DNA of 64,000 bases from Petrolisthes cinctipes. Taxonomy: Eukaryota > Arthropoda > Malacostraca > Decapoda > Porcellanidae. The stretch covers positions 4,166,501 through 4,230,500 of the forward strand of contig JAWQEG010000003.1 of NCBI GenBank assembly GCA_033782935.1, read 5' to 3'. Positions within the stretch are counted from its first letter, which is position 1. Each line of letters begins with the position of its first letter. This document shows positions 40,895-55,110 of this stretch, piece after piece. The position numbers were made by a program, and so were the translations under genes. Under the pieces are notes generated by a model. The model made no database searches, was not told where the DNA came from, and saw only the letters and a program-made list of their open reading frames with translations.

Positions 40895-42690
40895 TCTGTA
40901 CCCGTTTATATCTCAAATTCTGGCCCTAAACACCCGAAAATTCGATATTTTTGGGTCCCAGAAGCGATCTGTACATGCCTACTCAGTGCTAGAATGTTTT
41001 CAAATTATAGACTCAAAACATGCTCAAAATCGATATTTTAGGTGCCCAAAAGTCGATATGTGTATGCATCTTCTGTACTCGTTTATATCTCAAATTCAAG
41101 CTCAAAACACCCGAAAATTCGATATTTTGGGGTCCCAGAAGCAATCTGTACATGCCTACTCAGTGCCAGAATATTTTCAAAATATAGGCTCAAAACATGC
41201 TAAAAATCGATATTTTAGGTGCGTAAAGGCGATATCTCAAATTCAGGCCCAAAACACCCGAAAATTCGATATTTTGGGGTCCCAGAAGCGATCTGTACAT
41301 GCCTACTCCGTGTTAGAGTATTTTCAAAATACAGGCCCAAAACATGCTCAAAATCGATGTTTTAGGTGCCCAAAAGTCGATATGTGCATGCATCTTCAGT
41401 ACCCGTTTATATCTCAAATTCAGGCTCAAAACGCCCGAAAATTCGATATTTTGGGGTCCCAGAAGCGATCTGTACATGCCTACTCCGTGATAGAGTATTT
41501 TCAAAATACAGGCCCAAAACATGCTGAAAATCGATATTTTATATGCCCAAAGTCAATATGTGCATGTATCTTCTGTTCCCGTTTATATCTCAAATTCAGG
41601 CTCAAAACACCGGAAAATTCAATATTTTGGGGTCCCAGAAGCAATCTGTACATGCCTACTCAGTGCTAGAATATTTTAAAAATATAGGGTAAAAACATGG
41701 TAAAAATCGATATTTTAGGTGCCAAAAAGTCTATATCTCAAATTAAGGCCCAAAACACCCGAAAATTCGATATTTAGAGGTCCCAGAAGCGATCTATACA
41801 TGCCTACTCAGTGCTATAGTGTTTTCAAAATATAGGCTCAAAACATGCTCAAAATCGATATTTTAGGTGCCCAAAAGTCGATCGTGAATGCATCTTCTGT
41901 ACCCGTTTATATCTCAAATTCTGGCCCTAAACACCCGAAAATTCGATATTTTTGGGTCCCAAAAGCGATCTGTACATGCCTACTCAGTGCTAGAATGTTT
42001 TCAAATTATAGACTCAAAACATGCTCAAAATCGATATTTTAGGTGCCCAAAAGTCGATATGTGCATGCATCTTCTGTACTCGTTTATATCTCAAATTCAA
42101 GCTCAAAACACCCGAAAATTCGATATTTTGGGGTCCCAGAAGCAATCTGTACATGCCTACTCAGTGCCAGAATATTTTCAAAATATAGGCTCAAAACATG
42201 CTAAAAATCGATATTTTAGGTGCGTAATGGCGATATCTCATATTCAGGCCCAAAACACCCGAAAATTCGATATTTTGGGGTCCCAGAAGCGATCTGTACA
42301 TGCCTACTCCGTGTTAGAGTATTTTCAAAATACAGGCCCAAAACATGCTCAAAATCGATGTTTTAGGTGCCCAAAAGTCGATATGTGCATGCATCTTCAG
42401 TACCCGTTTATATCTCAAATTCAGGCTCAAAACACCCGAAAATTCGATATTTTGGGGTCCCAGAAGCGATCTGTACATGCCTACTCCGTGATAGAGTATT
42501 TTCAAAATACAGGCCCAAAACATGCTGAAAATCGATATTTTAGATGCCCAAAGTCAATATGTGCATGTATCTTCTGTTCCCGTTTATATCTCAAATTCAG
42601 GCTTAAAACACCGGAAAATTCAATATTTTGGGGTCCCAGAAGCGATCTGTACATGCCTACTCAGTGCTAAAATATTTTCAAAATATAGGC
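40895..42690 (+). repeat. Higher-order duplication, period 1001 bp, nearly two copies
   Basis: About 40895-41895 and 41896-42690 share TTTTCAAATTATAGACTC (about 40997 and 41998), CAGTGCCAGAATATTTTC, CTCCGTGATAGAG, CTTCTGTTCCCG and AACACCGGAAAATTC. The unit equals two L-L-S triplets. Confidence 0.8.
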
Positions 42691-43229
42691 TAAAAACATG
42701 CTAAAAATCGATATTTTAGGTGCATAAAGGCGATATCTCAAATTAAGGCACAAAACACCCGATAATTCGATATTTAGGGGTCCCATAAGCGATCTGTACA
42801 TGCCTACTCCGTGTTAGAGTATTTTTTTTAAATACAGGCCCAAAACATGCTCAAAATCGATGTTTTAGGTGTCAAAAAGTCGATATGTACGTGCACCTTC
42901 AGTACCCGTTTATATCTCAAATTCAGGCTCAAAACACCCGAAAATTCGATATTTTGGGGTCCCAGAATCGATCGGTACATGCCTACTCCGTGTTAGAGTA
43001 TTTTCAAAATACATGCCCAAAACATGCTGAAAATTGATATTTTAGATGCCCAAAGTCAATATGTGCATGCATCTTCAGTACCCGTTTATATCTCAAATTC
43101 AGGCTCAAAACACCCGAAAATTCGATATTTTGGGGTCCCAGAAGCGATCTGTACATGCCTACTCAGTGCTAGAATATTTTCAAAATATAGGCTCAAAACA
43201 TGCTAAAAATCGATATTTTAGGTTCGTAA

Positions 43230-45205
43230 AGGCGATATCTCAAATTCAGGCCCAAAACACCCGAAAATTCGATATTTTGGGGTCCCAGAAGCGATCTGTA
43301 CATGCCTACTCCGTGTTGGAGTATTTTCAAAATACAGGCCCAAAACATGCTCAAAATCGATGTTTTAGGTGCCCAAAAGTCGATAGGTGCATGCATCTTC
43401 AGTACCCGTTTATATCTCAAATTCAGGCTCAAAACACCCGAAAATTCGATATTTTAGGGTCAAAGAAGCGATCTGTACATGCCTACTCCGTGTTAGAGTA
43501 TTTTCAAAATACATGCCCAAAACATGCTGAAAATCGATATTTTAGATGCCCAAAGTCAATATGTGCATGTATCTTCTGTACCCGTTTATATCTCAAATTC
43601 AGGCTCAAAACACCCGAAAATTCAATATTTTGGGGTCCCAGAAGCAATCTGTACATGCCTACTCAGTGCTAGAATATTTTCAAAATATAGGCTAAAAACA
43701 TGCTAAAAATCGATATTTTAGGTGCCAAAAAGTCGATATCTCAAATTCAGTCCCAAAACACCCGAAAATTCGATATTTAGGGGTCCCAGAAGCGATCTGT
43801 ACATGCCTAATCCGTGTTAGAGTATTTTCAAAATACAGGCCAAAAACATACTGAAAATCGATCTTTTAGGTGCCCAAAAGTCGATATGTTCATGCATCTT
43901 CTGTACCCGTTTATATCTCAAATTCTGGCCCTAAACACGAGAAAATTCGATATTTTTGGGTCCCATAAACGATCTGTACATACCTACTCAGTGCTAGAAT
44001 GTTTTCAAAATATAGGCTCAAATAATGCTCAAAATCGATATTTTAGGTGTCCAAAAGTCGATATGTGCATGCATCTTCTGTACCCGTTTATTCTCAAATT
44101 CTGGCCCTAAACACCCGAAAATTCAATATTTTTGGGTCCCAGAAGCAATCTGTACATGCCTACTCAGTGCTAGAATATTTTCAAAATATAGGCTAAAAAC
44201 ATGCCAAAAATCGATATTTTAGGTGCCAAAAAGTCGATATCTCAAATTCAGGCCCAAAACACCCGAAAATTCGATATTTAGGGGTCCCAGAAGCGATCTG
44301 TACATGCCTACTCCGTGTTGGAGTATTTTCAAAATACAGGCCCAAAACATGCTCAAAATCGATGTTTTAGGTGCCCAAAAGTCGATATGTGCATGCATCT
44401 TCAGTACCCGTTTATATCTCAAATTCAGGCTCAAAACACCCGAAAATTCGATATTTTAGGGTCAAAGAAGCGATCTGTACATGCCTACTCCGTGTTAGAG
44501 TATTTTCAAAATACATGCCCAAAACATGCTGAAAATCGATATTTTAGATGCCCAAAGTCAATATGTGCATGTATCTTCTGTACCCGTTTATATCTCAAAT
44601 TCAGGCTCAAAACACCCGAAAATTCAATATTTTGGGGTCCCAGAAGCAATCTGTACATGCCTACTCAGTGCTAGAATATTTTCAAAATATAGGCTAAAAA
44701 CATGCTAAAAATCGATATTTTAGGTGCCAAAAAGTCGATATCTCAAATTCAGTCCCAAAACACCCGAAAATTCGATATTTAGGGGTCCCAGAAGCGATCT
44801 GTACATGCCTAATCCGTGTTAGAGTATTTTCAAAATACAGGCCAAAAACATACTGAAAATCGATCTTTTAGGTGCCCAAAAGTCGATATGTTCATGCATC
44901 TTCTGTACCCGTTTATATCTCAAATTCTGGCCCTAAACACGAGAAAATTCGATATTTTTGGGTCCCATAAACGATCTGTACATACCTACTCAGTGCTAGA
45001 ATGTTTTCAAAATATAGGCTCAAATAATGCTCAAAATCGATATTTTAGGTGTCCAAAAGTCGATATGTGCATGCATCTTCTGTACCCGTTTATTCTCAAA
45101 TTCTGGCCCTAAACACCCGAAAATTCAATATTTTTGGGTCCCAGAAGCAATCTGTACATGCCTACTCAGTGCTAGAATATTTTCAAAATATAGGCTAAAA
45201 ACATG
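43230..45205 (+). repeat. Higher-order duplication, period 1002 bp, nearly two copies
   Basis: About 43230-44231 and 44232-45205 share TTTTAGGGTCAAAGAAGC (GTCAAAG at 43459 and 44461), CGTGTTGGAGTATTTTC, CTAATCCGTGTTAG, CACGAGAAAATTCG, CATAAACGATC and GTTTATTCTCAAATT. A related partial copy lies 4006 bp upstream, around 40019-40700. Confidence 0.84.
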
Positions 45206-45439
45206 CTAAAAATCGATATTTTAGGTGCCAAAAAGTCGATATCTCAAATTCAGTCCCAAAACACCCGAAAATTCGATATTTAGGGGTCCCAGAAGCGACC
45301 TGTACATGCCTACTCCGTGTTAGAGTATTTTCAAAATACAGGCCAAAAACATACTGAAAATCGATGTTTTAGGTGCCAAAAAGTCGATATGTGCAAGCAT
45401 CTTCTGTACCCGTTTATATCTCAAATTCTGGCCCTAAAC

Positions 45440-47938
45440 ACCCGAAAATTCGATATTTTTGGGTCCCAGAAGCGATCTGTACATGCCTACTCAGTGCTAG
45501 AATATTTTAAAAATATAGGCTAAAAACATGGTAAAAATCGATATTTTAGGTGCCAAAAAGTCGATATCTCAAATTAAGGCCCAAAACACCCGAAAATTCG
45601 ATATTTAGGGGTCCCAGAAGCGATCTGTACATGCCTACTCAGTGCTATAGTGTTTTCAAAATATAGGCTCAAAACATGCTCAAAATCGATATTTTAGGTG
45701 CCCAAAAGTCGATCGTGAATGCATCTTCTGTACTCGTTTATATCTCAAATTCAGGCTCAAAACACCCGAAAATTCGATATTTTGGGGTCCCAGAAGCGAT
45801 CTGTACATACCTACTCAGTGCTAGAATATTTTCAAAATATAGGCTAAAAACATGCTAAAAATCGATATTTTAGGTGCATAAAGGCGATATCTCAAATTAA
45901 GGCACAAAACACCCGATAATTCGATATTTAGGGGTCCCATAAGCGATCTGTACATGCCTACTCCGTGTTAGAGTATTTTTTTTAAATACAGGCCCAAAAC
46001 ATGCTCAAAATCGATGTTTTAGGTACCAAAAAGTCGATATGTACGTGCACCTTCAGTACCCGTTTATATCTCAAATTCAGGCTCAAAACACCCGAAAATT
46101 CGATATTTTGGGGTCCCAGAATCGATCGGTACATGCCTACTCCGTGTTAGAGTATTTTCAAAATACATGCCCAAAACATGCTGAAAATTGATATTTTAGA
46201 TGCCCAAAGTCAATATGTGCATGCATCTTCAGTACCCGTTTATATCTCAAATTCAGGCTCAAAACACCCGAAAATTCGATATTTTGGGGTCAAAGAAGCG
46301 ATCTGTACATGCCTACTCCGTGTTAGAGTATTTTCAAAATACATGCCCAAAACATGCTGAAAATCGATATTTTAGATGCCCAAAGTCAATATGTGCATGT
46401 ATCTTCTGTACCCGTTTATATCTCAAATTCAGGCTCAAAACACCCGAAAATTCAATATTTTGGGGTCCCAGAAGCAATCTGTACATGCCTACTCAGTGCT
46501 AGAATATTTTCAAAATATAGGCTAAAAACATGCTAAAAATCGATATTTTGGGTGCCAAAAAGTCGATATCTCAAATTCAGTCCCAAAACACCCGAAAATT
46601 CGATTTTTAGGGGTCCCAGAAGCGATCTGTACATGCCTACTCCGTGTTAGAGTATTTTCAAAATACAGTCCAAAAACATACTGAAAATCGATGTTTTAGG
46701 TGCCAAAAAGTCGATATGTGCATGCATCTTCTGTACCCGTTTATATCTCAAATTCTGGCACTAAACACCCGAAAATTCGATATTTTTGGGTCCCAGAAGC
46801 GATCTGTACATGCCTACTCAGTGCTAGAATGTTTTCAAATTATAGACTCAAAACATGCTCAAAATCGATATTTTAGGTGCCCAAAAGTCGATATGTGCAT
46901 GCATCTTCTGTACTCGTTTATATCTCAAATTCAAGCTCAAAACACCCGAAAATTCGATATTTTGGGGTCCCAGAAGCAATCTGTACATGCCTACTCAGTG
47001 CCAGAATATTTTCAAAATATAGGCTCAAAACATGCTAAAAATCGATATTTTAGGTGCGTAAAGGCGATATCTCAAATTCAGGCCCAAAACACCCGAAAAT
47101 TCGATATTTTGGGGTCCCAGAAGCGATCTGTACATGCCTACTCCGTGTTAGAGTATTTTCAAAATACAGGCCCAAAACATGCTCAAAATCGATGTTTTAG
47201 GTGCCCAAAAGTCGATATGTGCATGCATCTTCAGTACCCGTTTATATCTCAAATTCAGGCTCAAAACACCCGAAAATTCGATATTTTGGGGTCCCAGAAG
47301 CAATCTGTACATGCCTACTCAGTGCTAGAATATTTTAAAAATATAGGCTAAAAACATGGTAAAAATCGATATTTTAGGTGCCAAAAAGTCGATATCTCAA
47401 ATTAAGGCACAAAACACCCGAAAATTCGATATTTAGGGGTCCCAGAAGCGATCTGTACATGCCTACTCAGTGCTATAGTGTTTTCAAAATATAGGCTCAA
47501 AACATGCTCAAAATCGATATTTTAGGTGCCCAAAAGTCGATCGTGAATGCATCTTCTGTACTCGTTTATATCTCAAATTCAGGCTCAAAACACCCGAAAA
47601 TTCGATATTTTGGGGTCCCAGAAGCGATCTGTACATGCCTAGTCAGTGCTAGAATATTTTCAAAATATAGGCTAAAAACATGCTAAAATCGATATTTTAG
47701 GTGCATAAAGGCGATATCTCAAATTAAGGCACAAAACACCCGATAATTCGATATTTAGGGGTCCCATAAGCGATCTGTACATGCCTACTCCGTGTTAGAG
47801 TATTTTTTTTAAATACAGGCCCAAAACATGCTCAAAATCGATGTTTTAGGTGCCCAAAAGTCGATATGTACGTGCACCTTCAGTACCCGTTTATATCTCA
47901 AATTCAGGCTCAAAACACCCGAAAATTCGATATTTTGG
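45440..47938 (+). repeat. Higher-order duplication, period about 1828 bp
   Basis: About 45440-46110 recurs at 47268-47938. Shared markers are ACATGGTAAAAATCG, GTGCTATAGTGTTTTC, GTCGATCGTGAATGC, GGCACAAAACACCCGATAATT, a long T-run in the dyad region and GATATGTACGTGCACC. A third partial copy lies at about 42700-43100. Confidence 0.78.
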
Positions 47939-48701
47939 GGTCAAAGAAGCGATCTGTACATGCCTACTCCGTGTTAGAGTATTTTCAAAATACATGCCCA
48001 AAACATGCTGAAAATCGATATTTTAGATACCCAAAGTCAATATGTGCATGTATCTTCTGTACCCGTTTATATCTCAAATTCAGGCTCAAAACACCCGAAA
48101 ATTCAATATTTTGGGGTCCCAGAAGCAATCTGTACATGCCTACTCAGTGCTAGAATATTTTCAAAATATAGGCTAAAAACATGCTAAAAATCGATATTTT
48201 AGGTGTCAAAAAGTCGATATCTCAAATTCAGTCCCAAAACACCCGAAAATTCGATATTTAGGGGTCCCAGAAGCGATCTGTACATGCCTAATCCGTGTTA
48301 GAGTATTTTCAAAATACAGGCCAAAAACATACTGAAAATCGATCTTTTAGGTGCCAAAAAGTCGATATGTGCATGCATCTTCTGTACCCGTTTATATCTC
48401 AAATTCTGGCCCTAAACACCCGAAAATTCGATATTTTTGGGTCCCAGAAGCGATCTGTACATGCCTACTCAGTGCTAGAATGTTTTCAAATTATAGACTC
48501 AAAACATGCTCAAAATCGATATTTTATGTGCCCAAAAGTCGATATGTGCATGCATCTTCTGTACTCGTTTATATCTCAAATTCAAGCTCAAAACACCCGA
48601 AAATTCGATATTTTGGGGTCCCAGAAGCAATCTGTACATGCCTACTCAGTGCCAGAATATTTTCAAAATATAGGCTCAAAACATGCTAAAAATCGATATT
48701 T
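46230..48701 (+). repeat. Higher-order duplication, period 1651 bp
   Basis: About 46230-47050 recurs at 47881-48701, seen from GGGGTCAAAGAAGCG (CAAAG at 46291 and 47942), ATACATGCCC and CAAATTATAGACTC. It interleaves with the 1828-bp duplication. Confidence 0.76.
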
Positions 48702-51700
48702 TAGGTGCCAAAAAGTCGATATCTCAAATTAAGGCCCAAAACACCCGAAAATTCGATATTTAGGGGTCCCAGAAGTGATCTGTACATGCCTACTCAGTGC
48801 TAGAGTGTTTTCAAAATATAGGCTCAAAACATGCTCAAAATAGATATTTTAGCTGCCCAAAAGTCGATCGTGAATGCATCTTCTGTACTCGTTTATATCT
48901 CAAATTCTGGCTCAAAACACCCGAAAATTCGATATTTTGGGGTCCCAGAAGCGATCTGTATATGCCTACTCAGTGCTAGAATATTTTCAAAATATAGGCT
49001 CAAAACATGCTAAAAATCGATTTTTTAGGTGCATAAAGGCGATATCTCAAATTAAGGCCCAAAACACCAGAAAATTCGATATTTAGGGGTCCCATAAGCG
49101 ATCTGTACATGGCTACCCCGTGTTAGAGTATTTTTTTTAAATACAGGCCAAAAACATACTGAAAATCGATCTTTTATGTGCCCAAAAGTCGATATGTGCA
49201 TGCATCTTATGTACCCGTTTATATATCAAATTCTGGCCCTAAACACCCGAAAATTCGATATTTTTGGGTCCCAAAAACGATCTGTACATACCTACTCAGT
49301 GCTAGAATGTTTTCAAAATATAGGCTAAAAACATGCTTAAAATCGATATTTTAGGTGCCAAAAAGTCGATATGTGCATCCACCTTCAGTACCCGTTTATA
49401 TTTCAAATTCAGGCTCAAAACACCCGAAAATTCGATATTTTGGGGTCCCAGAAGCGACCTGTACATGCCTACTCCGTGTTAGAGCATTTTCAAAATACAT
49501 GCCCAAAACATGCTGAAAATCGATATTTTAGATGCACAAAGTCAATATGTGCATGTATCTTCTGTACCCGTTTATATCTCTAATTCAGGCTCAAAACACC
49601 CGAAAATTCAATATTTTGGGGTCCCAGAAGCAATCTGTACATGCCTACTCAGTGCTAGAATATTTTCAAAATATAGGCTAAAAACATGCTAAAAATCGAT
49701 ATTTTAGGTGCCAAAAAGTCGATATCTCAAATTAAGGCCCAAAACACCCGAAAATTCGATATTTAGGGGTCCCAGAAGCGATCTGTACATGCCTACTCCG
49801 TGTTAGAGTATTTTCAAAATACAGGCCCAAAACATGCTCAAAATCGATGTTTTAGGTGCCAAAAAGTCGATATGTGCATGCATCTTCAGTACCCGTTTAT
49901 ATCTCAAATTCAGGCTCAAAACACCTCGAAAATTCGATATTTTGGGGTCCCAGAAGCGATCTGTACATGCCTACTCCGTGTTAGAGTATTTTCAAAATAC
50001 ATGCCCAAAACATGCTGAAAATCGATATTTTAGATGCCCAAAGTCAATATGTGCATGTATTTTCTGTACCCGTTTATATCTCAAATTCAGGCTCAAAACA
50101 CCTGAAAATTCAATATTTTGGGGTCCCAGAAGGGATCTGTACATGCCTACTCAGTCCTAGAATATTTTCTAAATAAAGGCTCAAAACATGCTAAAAATCG
50201 ATATTTTAGGTGCGTAAAGATGATATCTCAAATTCAGGCCCAAAACATCCGAAAATTCGATATTTTGGGGTCCCAGAAGCGATCTGTACATGCCTACTCC
50301 GTGTTAGAGTATTTTCAAATTACAGGCCCAAAACATGCTGAAAATCGATATTTTAGATGCCCAAAGTCAATATGTGCATGTATCTTCTGTACCCGTTTAT
50401 ATCTCAAATTCAGGCTCAAAACACCCGAAAATTCAATATTTTGGGGTCCCAGAAGCAATCTGTACATGCCTACTCAGTGCTAGAATATTTTCAAAATATA
50501 GGCTCAAAACATGCTAAAAATCGATATTTTAGGTGCCAAAAAGTCGATATCTCAAATTCAGTCCCGAAACACCCAAAAATTCGATATTTATGGGTCCCAG
50601 AAGGGATCTGTACATGCCTACTCCGTGTTAGAATATTTTCAAAATACAGGCCAAAAACATGCTAAAAATCGATATTTTAGGTGCCCAAAAGTCGATATGT
50701 GCATGTATCTTCTGTACCCGTTTATATCTCAAATTCAGGCTCAAAACACCCGAAAATTCAATATTTTGGGGTCCCAGAAGCAATCTGTACATGCCTACTC
50801 AGTGCTAGAATATTTTCAAAATATATGCTAAAAACATGCTGAAAATCAATCTTTTAGGTGCCCAAAAGTCGATATGTGCATGCATCTTCTTTACCCGTTT
50901 ATATCTCAAATTCAGGCTCAAAACACCCGAAAATTCAATATTTTGGGGTCCCAGAAGCAATCTGTACATGCCTACTCAGTGCTAGAATATTTTCAAAATA
51001 TAGGCTAAAAACATGCTAAAAATCGATATTTTAGGTGCCAAAAAGTCGATATCTCAAATTAAGGCCCAAAACACCCGAAAATTCGATATTTAGGGGTCCC
51101 AGAAACGATCTGTACATGCCTACTAAGTGCTAGAATGTTTTCAAAATATAGGCTCAAAATATGCTCAAAATCGATATTTTAGTTGCCCAAAAGTCGATAT
51201 GTGCATGCATCTTCTGTACTCCTTTATATCTCAAATTCAGGATCAAAACACCCGAAAATTTGATATTTTGGGGTCCCAGAAGCGATCTGTACATGCCTAC
51301 TCAGTGATAGAATATTTTCAAAATAAAGGCTCAAAACATGCTCAAAATCGATATTTTAGGTGCCCAAAAGTCGATATGTGCATGCATCTTCTGTACTCGT
51401 TTATATCTCAAATTCAAGCTCAAAACACCCGAAAATTCGATATTTTGAGGTCCCAGAAGCGATCTGTACATGCCTACTCTGTGCTAGAATATTATCAAAA
51501 TATAGGCTCAAAACATGCTAAAAATCGATATTTTAGGTGCGTAAAGGCGATATCTCAAATTCTGGCCAAAAACACCCGAAAATTCGATATTTTGGGGTCC
51601 CAGAAGCGATCTGTACATGCCTACTCCGTGTTAGAGTATTTTCAAAATACAGGCCCAAAACATGCTCAAAATCGATGTTTTAGGTGCCCAAAAGTCGATA

Positions 51701-54700
51701 TGTGCATGCATCTTCAGTACCCGTTTATATCTCAAATTCAGGCTCAAAACACCCGAAAATTCGATATTTTGGGGTCCCAGAAGCGATCTGTACATGCCTA
51801 CTCCTTGTTAGAGTATTTTCAAAATACAGGCCCAAAACATTCTGAAAATCGATATTTTAGATGCCCAAAGTCAATATGTGTATGCATCTTCTATACTCGT
51901 TTATATCTCTAATTCAGGCTCAAAACACCCGAAAATTCGATATTTTGGGGTCCCAGAAGCGATCTGTACATGCCTACTCAGTGCTAGAATGTTTTCAAAA
52001 TATAGGCTCAAAACATTCTCAAAATCGATATTTTAGATGCCCAAAAGTCGATATGTGCATGCATCTTCTGTACCCGTTTATATCTCAAATTCAGGCCAAA
52101 AACACCCGAAAATTCGATATTTTGGGGTCCCAGAAGCGATTTGTACATGCCTACTCAGTGCTAGAATATTTTCAAAATATAGGCTCAAAACAAGCTAAAA
52201 ATCGATATTTTAGGTGCGTATAGGCGATATCTCAAATTAAGGCCCAAAACACCCGAAAATTCGATATTTAAGGGTCCCAGAAGCAATCTGAACATGCCTA
52301 CTCAGTGCTAGAATTTTTTCAAAATATAGGCTCAAAACATGCTAAAAGTCGATATTTTAGGTGCGAATAGGCGATATGTCAAATTCAGGCCCAAAACAAC
52401 CGAAAACTCGATATTTTGGAGTCCCAGAAGCAATCTGTACATGCCTAATCCGTGTTAGAGTATTTTCAAAATACAGGCCCAAAACATGCTGAAAATCGAT
52501 ATTTTAGATGCCCAAAGTCAATATGTGCATGTATCTTCTGTACCCGTTTATATCTCAAATTCAGGCTCAAAACACCCGAAAATTCAATATTTTGGGGTCC
52601 CAGAAGCAATCTGTACATGCCTACTCAGTGCTAGAATATTTTCAAAATATAGGCTAAAAACATGCTAAAAATCGATATTTTAGGTGCCAAAAAGTCGATA
52701 TATCAAATTATGGCCTAAAACACCCGAAAATTCGATATTTAGGGGTCCCAGAAGCGATCTGTACATGCCTACTCCGTGTTAGAGTATTTTCAAAATACAG
52801 GCCCAAAACATTCTCAAAATCGATGTTTTAGGTGCCAAAAAGTCGATATGTGCATGCATCTTCAGTACCCGTTTATATCTCAAATTCAGGCTCAAAACAC
52901 CCGAAAATTCGATATTTTGGGGTCCCAGAAGCGATCTGTACATGCCTACTCCGTGTTAAAGTATTTTCAAAATACAGGCTCAAAACATGCTGAAAATCGA
53001 TATTTTAGATGCCCAAAGTCAATATGTGCATTTATCTTCTGTACCCGTTTATATCTCAAATTCAGGCTCAAAACACCCGAAAATTCAATATTTTGGGGTC
53101 CCAGAAGCAATCTGTACATGCCTACTCAGTGTTAGAATATTTTCAAAATATAGGCTAAAAACATGCTAAAAATCGATAATTTAGGTGCCCAAAAGTCGAT
53201 ATCTCAAATTCAGTCCCAAAACACCCGAAAATTCGATATTTAGGGGTCCCAGAAGCAATCTGTACATGCCTACTCAGTGCTAGAATGTTTTCAAAATATA
53301 GGCTCAAAACATGCTCAAAATCGATATTTTAGGTGCCCAAAAGTCGATATGTGTATGCATCTTCTGTACTCGTTTATATCTCAAATACAGGCTCAAAACA
53401 CCCGAAAATTCGATATTTTGGGGTCCCAGAAGCGATCTGTACATGTTTACTCAGTGCTAGAATATTTTCAAAATATAGGCTCAAAACATGCTAAAAATCG
53501 ATATTTTAGGTGCGTAAAGGCGATATCTCAAATTAAGGCCCAAAACACCCGAAAATTCGATATTTAGGGGTCCCAGAAGTAATCTGCACATGCCTACTCA
53601 GTGCTAGAATATTTTCAAAATATAGGCTAAAAACATGCTAAAAATCGATATTTTAGGTGCCAAAAAGTCGATATCTCAAATTAAGGCCCAAAACACCCGA
53701 AAATTCGATATTTAGGGGTCCCAGAAGCGATCTGTACATGCCTACTCCTTGTTAGAGTATTTACAAAATACAGGCCCAAAACATGCTGAAAATCGATATT
53801 TTAGATGCCCTAAGTCAATATGTGCATGTATCTTCTGTACCCGTTTATATCTCAAATTCAGGCTCAAAACACCCGAAAATTCAATATTTTGGGGTCCTAG
53901 AAGCAATCTGTACATGCCTACTCAGTGCTAGAATATTTTCAAAATATAGGCTAAAAAAATGCTAAAAATAGATATTTTAGGTGCCAAAAAGTCGATATCT
54001 CAAATTCAGTCCCAAAACACCCGAACATTCTATATTTATGGGTCCCAGAAGGGATCTGTACATGCCTACTCCGTGTTAGAGTATTTTCAAAATACAGCCC
54101 AAAAACATACTGAAAATCGATCTTTTAGGTGCCCAAAAGTCGATATGTGCATGCATCTTCTGTACCCGTTTATATCTCAAATTCTGGCCCTAAACACCCG
54201 AAAATTCGATATTTTGGGGTCCCAGAAGCGATCTGTACATGCCTACTCCGTGTTAGAGTATTTTCAAATTTCAGGCCCAAAACATGCTGAAAATCGATAT
54301 TTTTGGTGCCCAAAGTCAATATGTGTATGCATCTTCTATACTCGTTTATATCTCAAATTCAGGCTCAAAACACCCGAAAATTCGATATTTTGGGGTCCCA
54401 GAAGCAAACTGTACATGCCTACTCAATGCTAGAATGTTTTTAAAATATAGGCTCAAAACATGCTCAAAATCGATATTTTAGGTGCCCGAAAGTCGATATG
54501 TGCATGCATCTTCTGTACTCGTTTATATCTCAAATTCAAGCTCAAAACACCCGAAAATTTGATATTTTAGGGTCCCAGAAGCGATCTGTACATGCCTACT
54601 CAGTGCTAGAATATTATCAAAATATAGGCTCAAAACATGCTAAAAATCGATATTTTAGGTGCGTAAAGGCGATATCTCAAATTCAGGCCTAAAACACCCA

Positions 54701-55040
54701 AAAATTCGATATTTTGGGGTCCCAGAAGCGATCTGTACATGCCTACTCCGTGTTAGAGTATTTTCAAAATACAGGCCCAAAACATGCTCAAAATCGATGT
54801 TTTAGGTCCCCAAAAGTCGATATGTGCATGCATCTTCAGTACCCGTTTATATCTCAAATTCAGGCTCAAAACACCCGAAAATTCGATATTTTGGGGTCCC
54901 AGAAGCGATCTGTACATGCCTACTCCGTGTTAAAGTATTTTTAAAATACAGGCCCAAAACATGCTGAAAATCGATATTTTAGATGCCCAAAGTCAATATG
55001 TGCATGTATCTTCTGTACCCGTTTATATCTCAAATTCAGG

Positions 55041-55044
55041 CTCA
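55041..55044. repeat. Target-site duplication CTCA, left copy
   Basis: CTCA directly before the left LTR, identical to 62941-62944. Removing the element and one copy gives CAGGCTCAAAACACCC, the normal satellite sequence. Short 4-6 bp duplications are usual for Ty3/Gypsy integrases. Confidence 0.88.
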
Positions 55045-55110
55045 TGTACCAGTCCTCTAAGGCTTTAACTCGTTCAGGATCTGATACAGTACCTTAGTCC
55101 GGAGTTGTAG

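Larger units (their letters stand above)
1..55044 (+). repeat. Satellite DNA array, main block (147-149 and 176-177 bp monomers)
   Basis: Continuous head-to-tail tandem array with no unique sequence between monomers. Starting each monomer at the motif AAAATCGAT, successive starts at 25, 201, 350, 498, 675, 851, 1028 and 1175 give lengths of 176, 149, 148, 177, 176, 177 and 147 bp, so two size classes alternate. Constant landmarks are AAAATCGATATTTTAGGTGC, CACCCGAAAATTCGATATTT, GGGGTCCCAGAAGC, CTGTACATGCCTACTC and TATTTTCAAAATA. All copies lie in the same orientation and I found no inversion. The ATCGAT gives one ClaI site per typical monomer. Such arrays are typical of centromeric or pericentromeric heterochromatin; that location is inference. 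The array runs off the left edge of the window, so its true start is unknown. Confidence 0.97.

Noticed and set aside
1..55044. Well over a hundred open frames of 60 to 465 codons in the satellite
   Set aside because: They are the same 59- or 49-residue repeat in shifted frames, with no start context, domain or codon bias. They follow from monomer lengths divisible by three.
1..55044. CRISPR-like array
   Set aside because: Repeats are contiguous, 147-177 bp, with no unique spacers and no cas genes.
1..55044. CENP-B box
   Set aside because: The minus strand of CCCGAAAATTCGAT gives ATCGAATTTTCGGG, which recalls the box. However, the spacing between CG and CGGG is one base short and the conserved A is missing.
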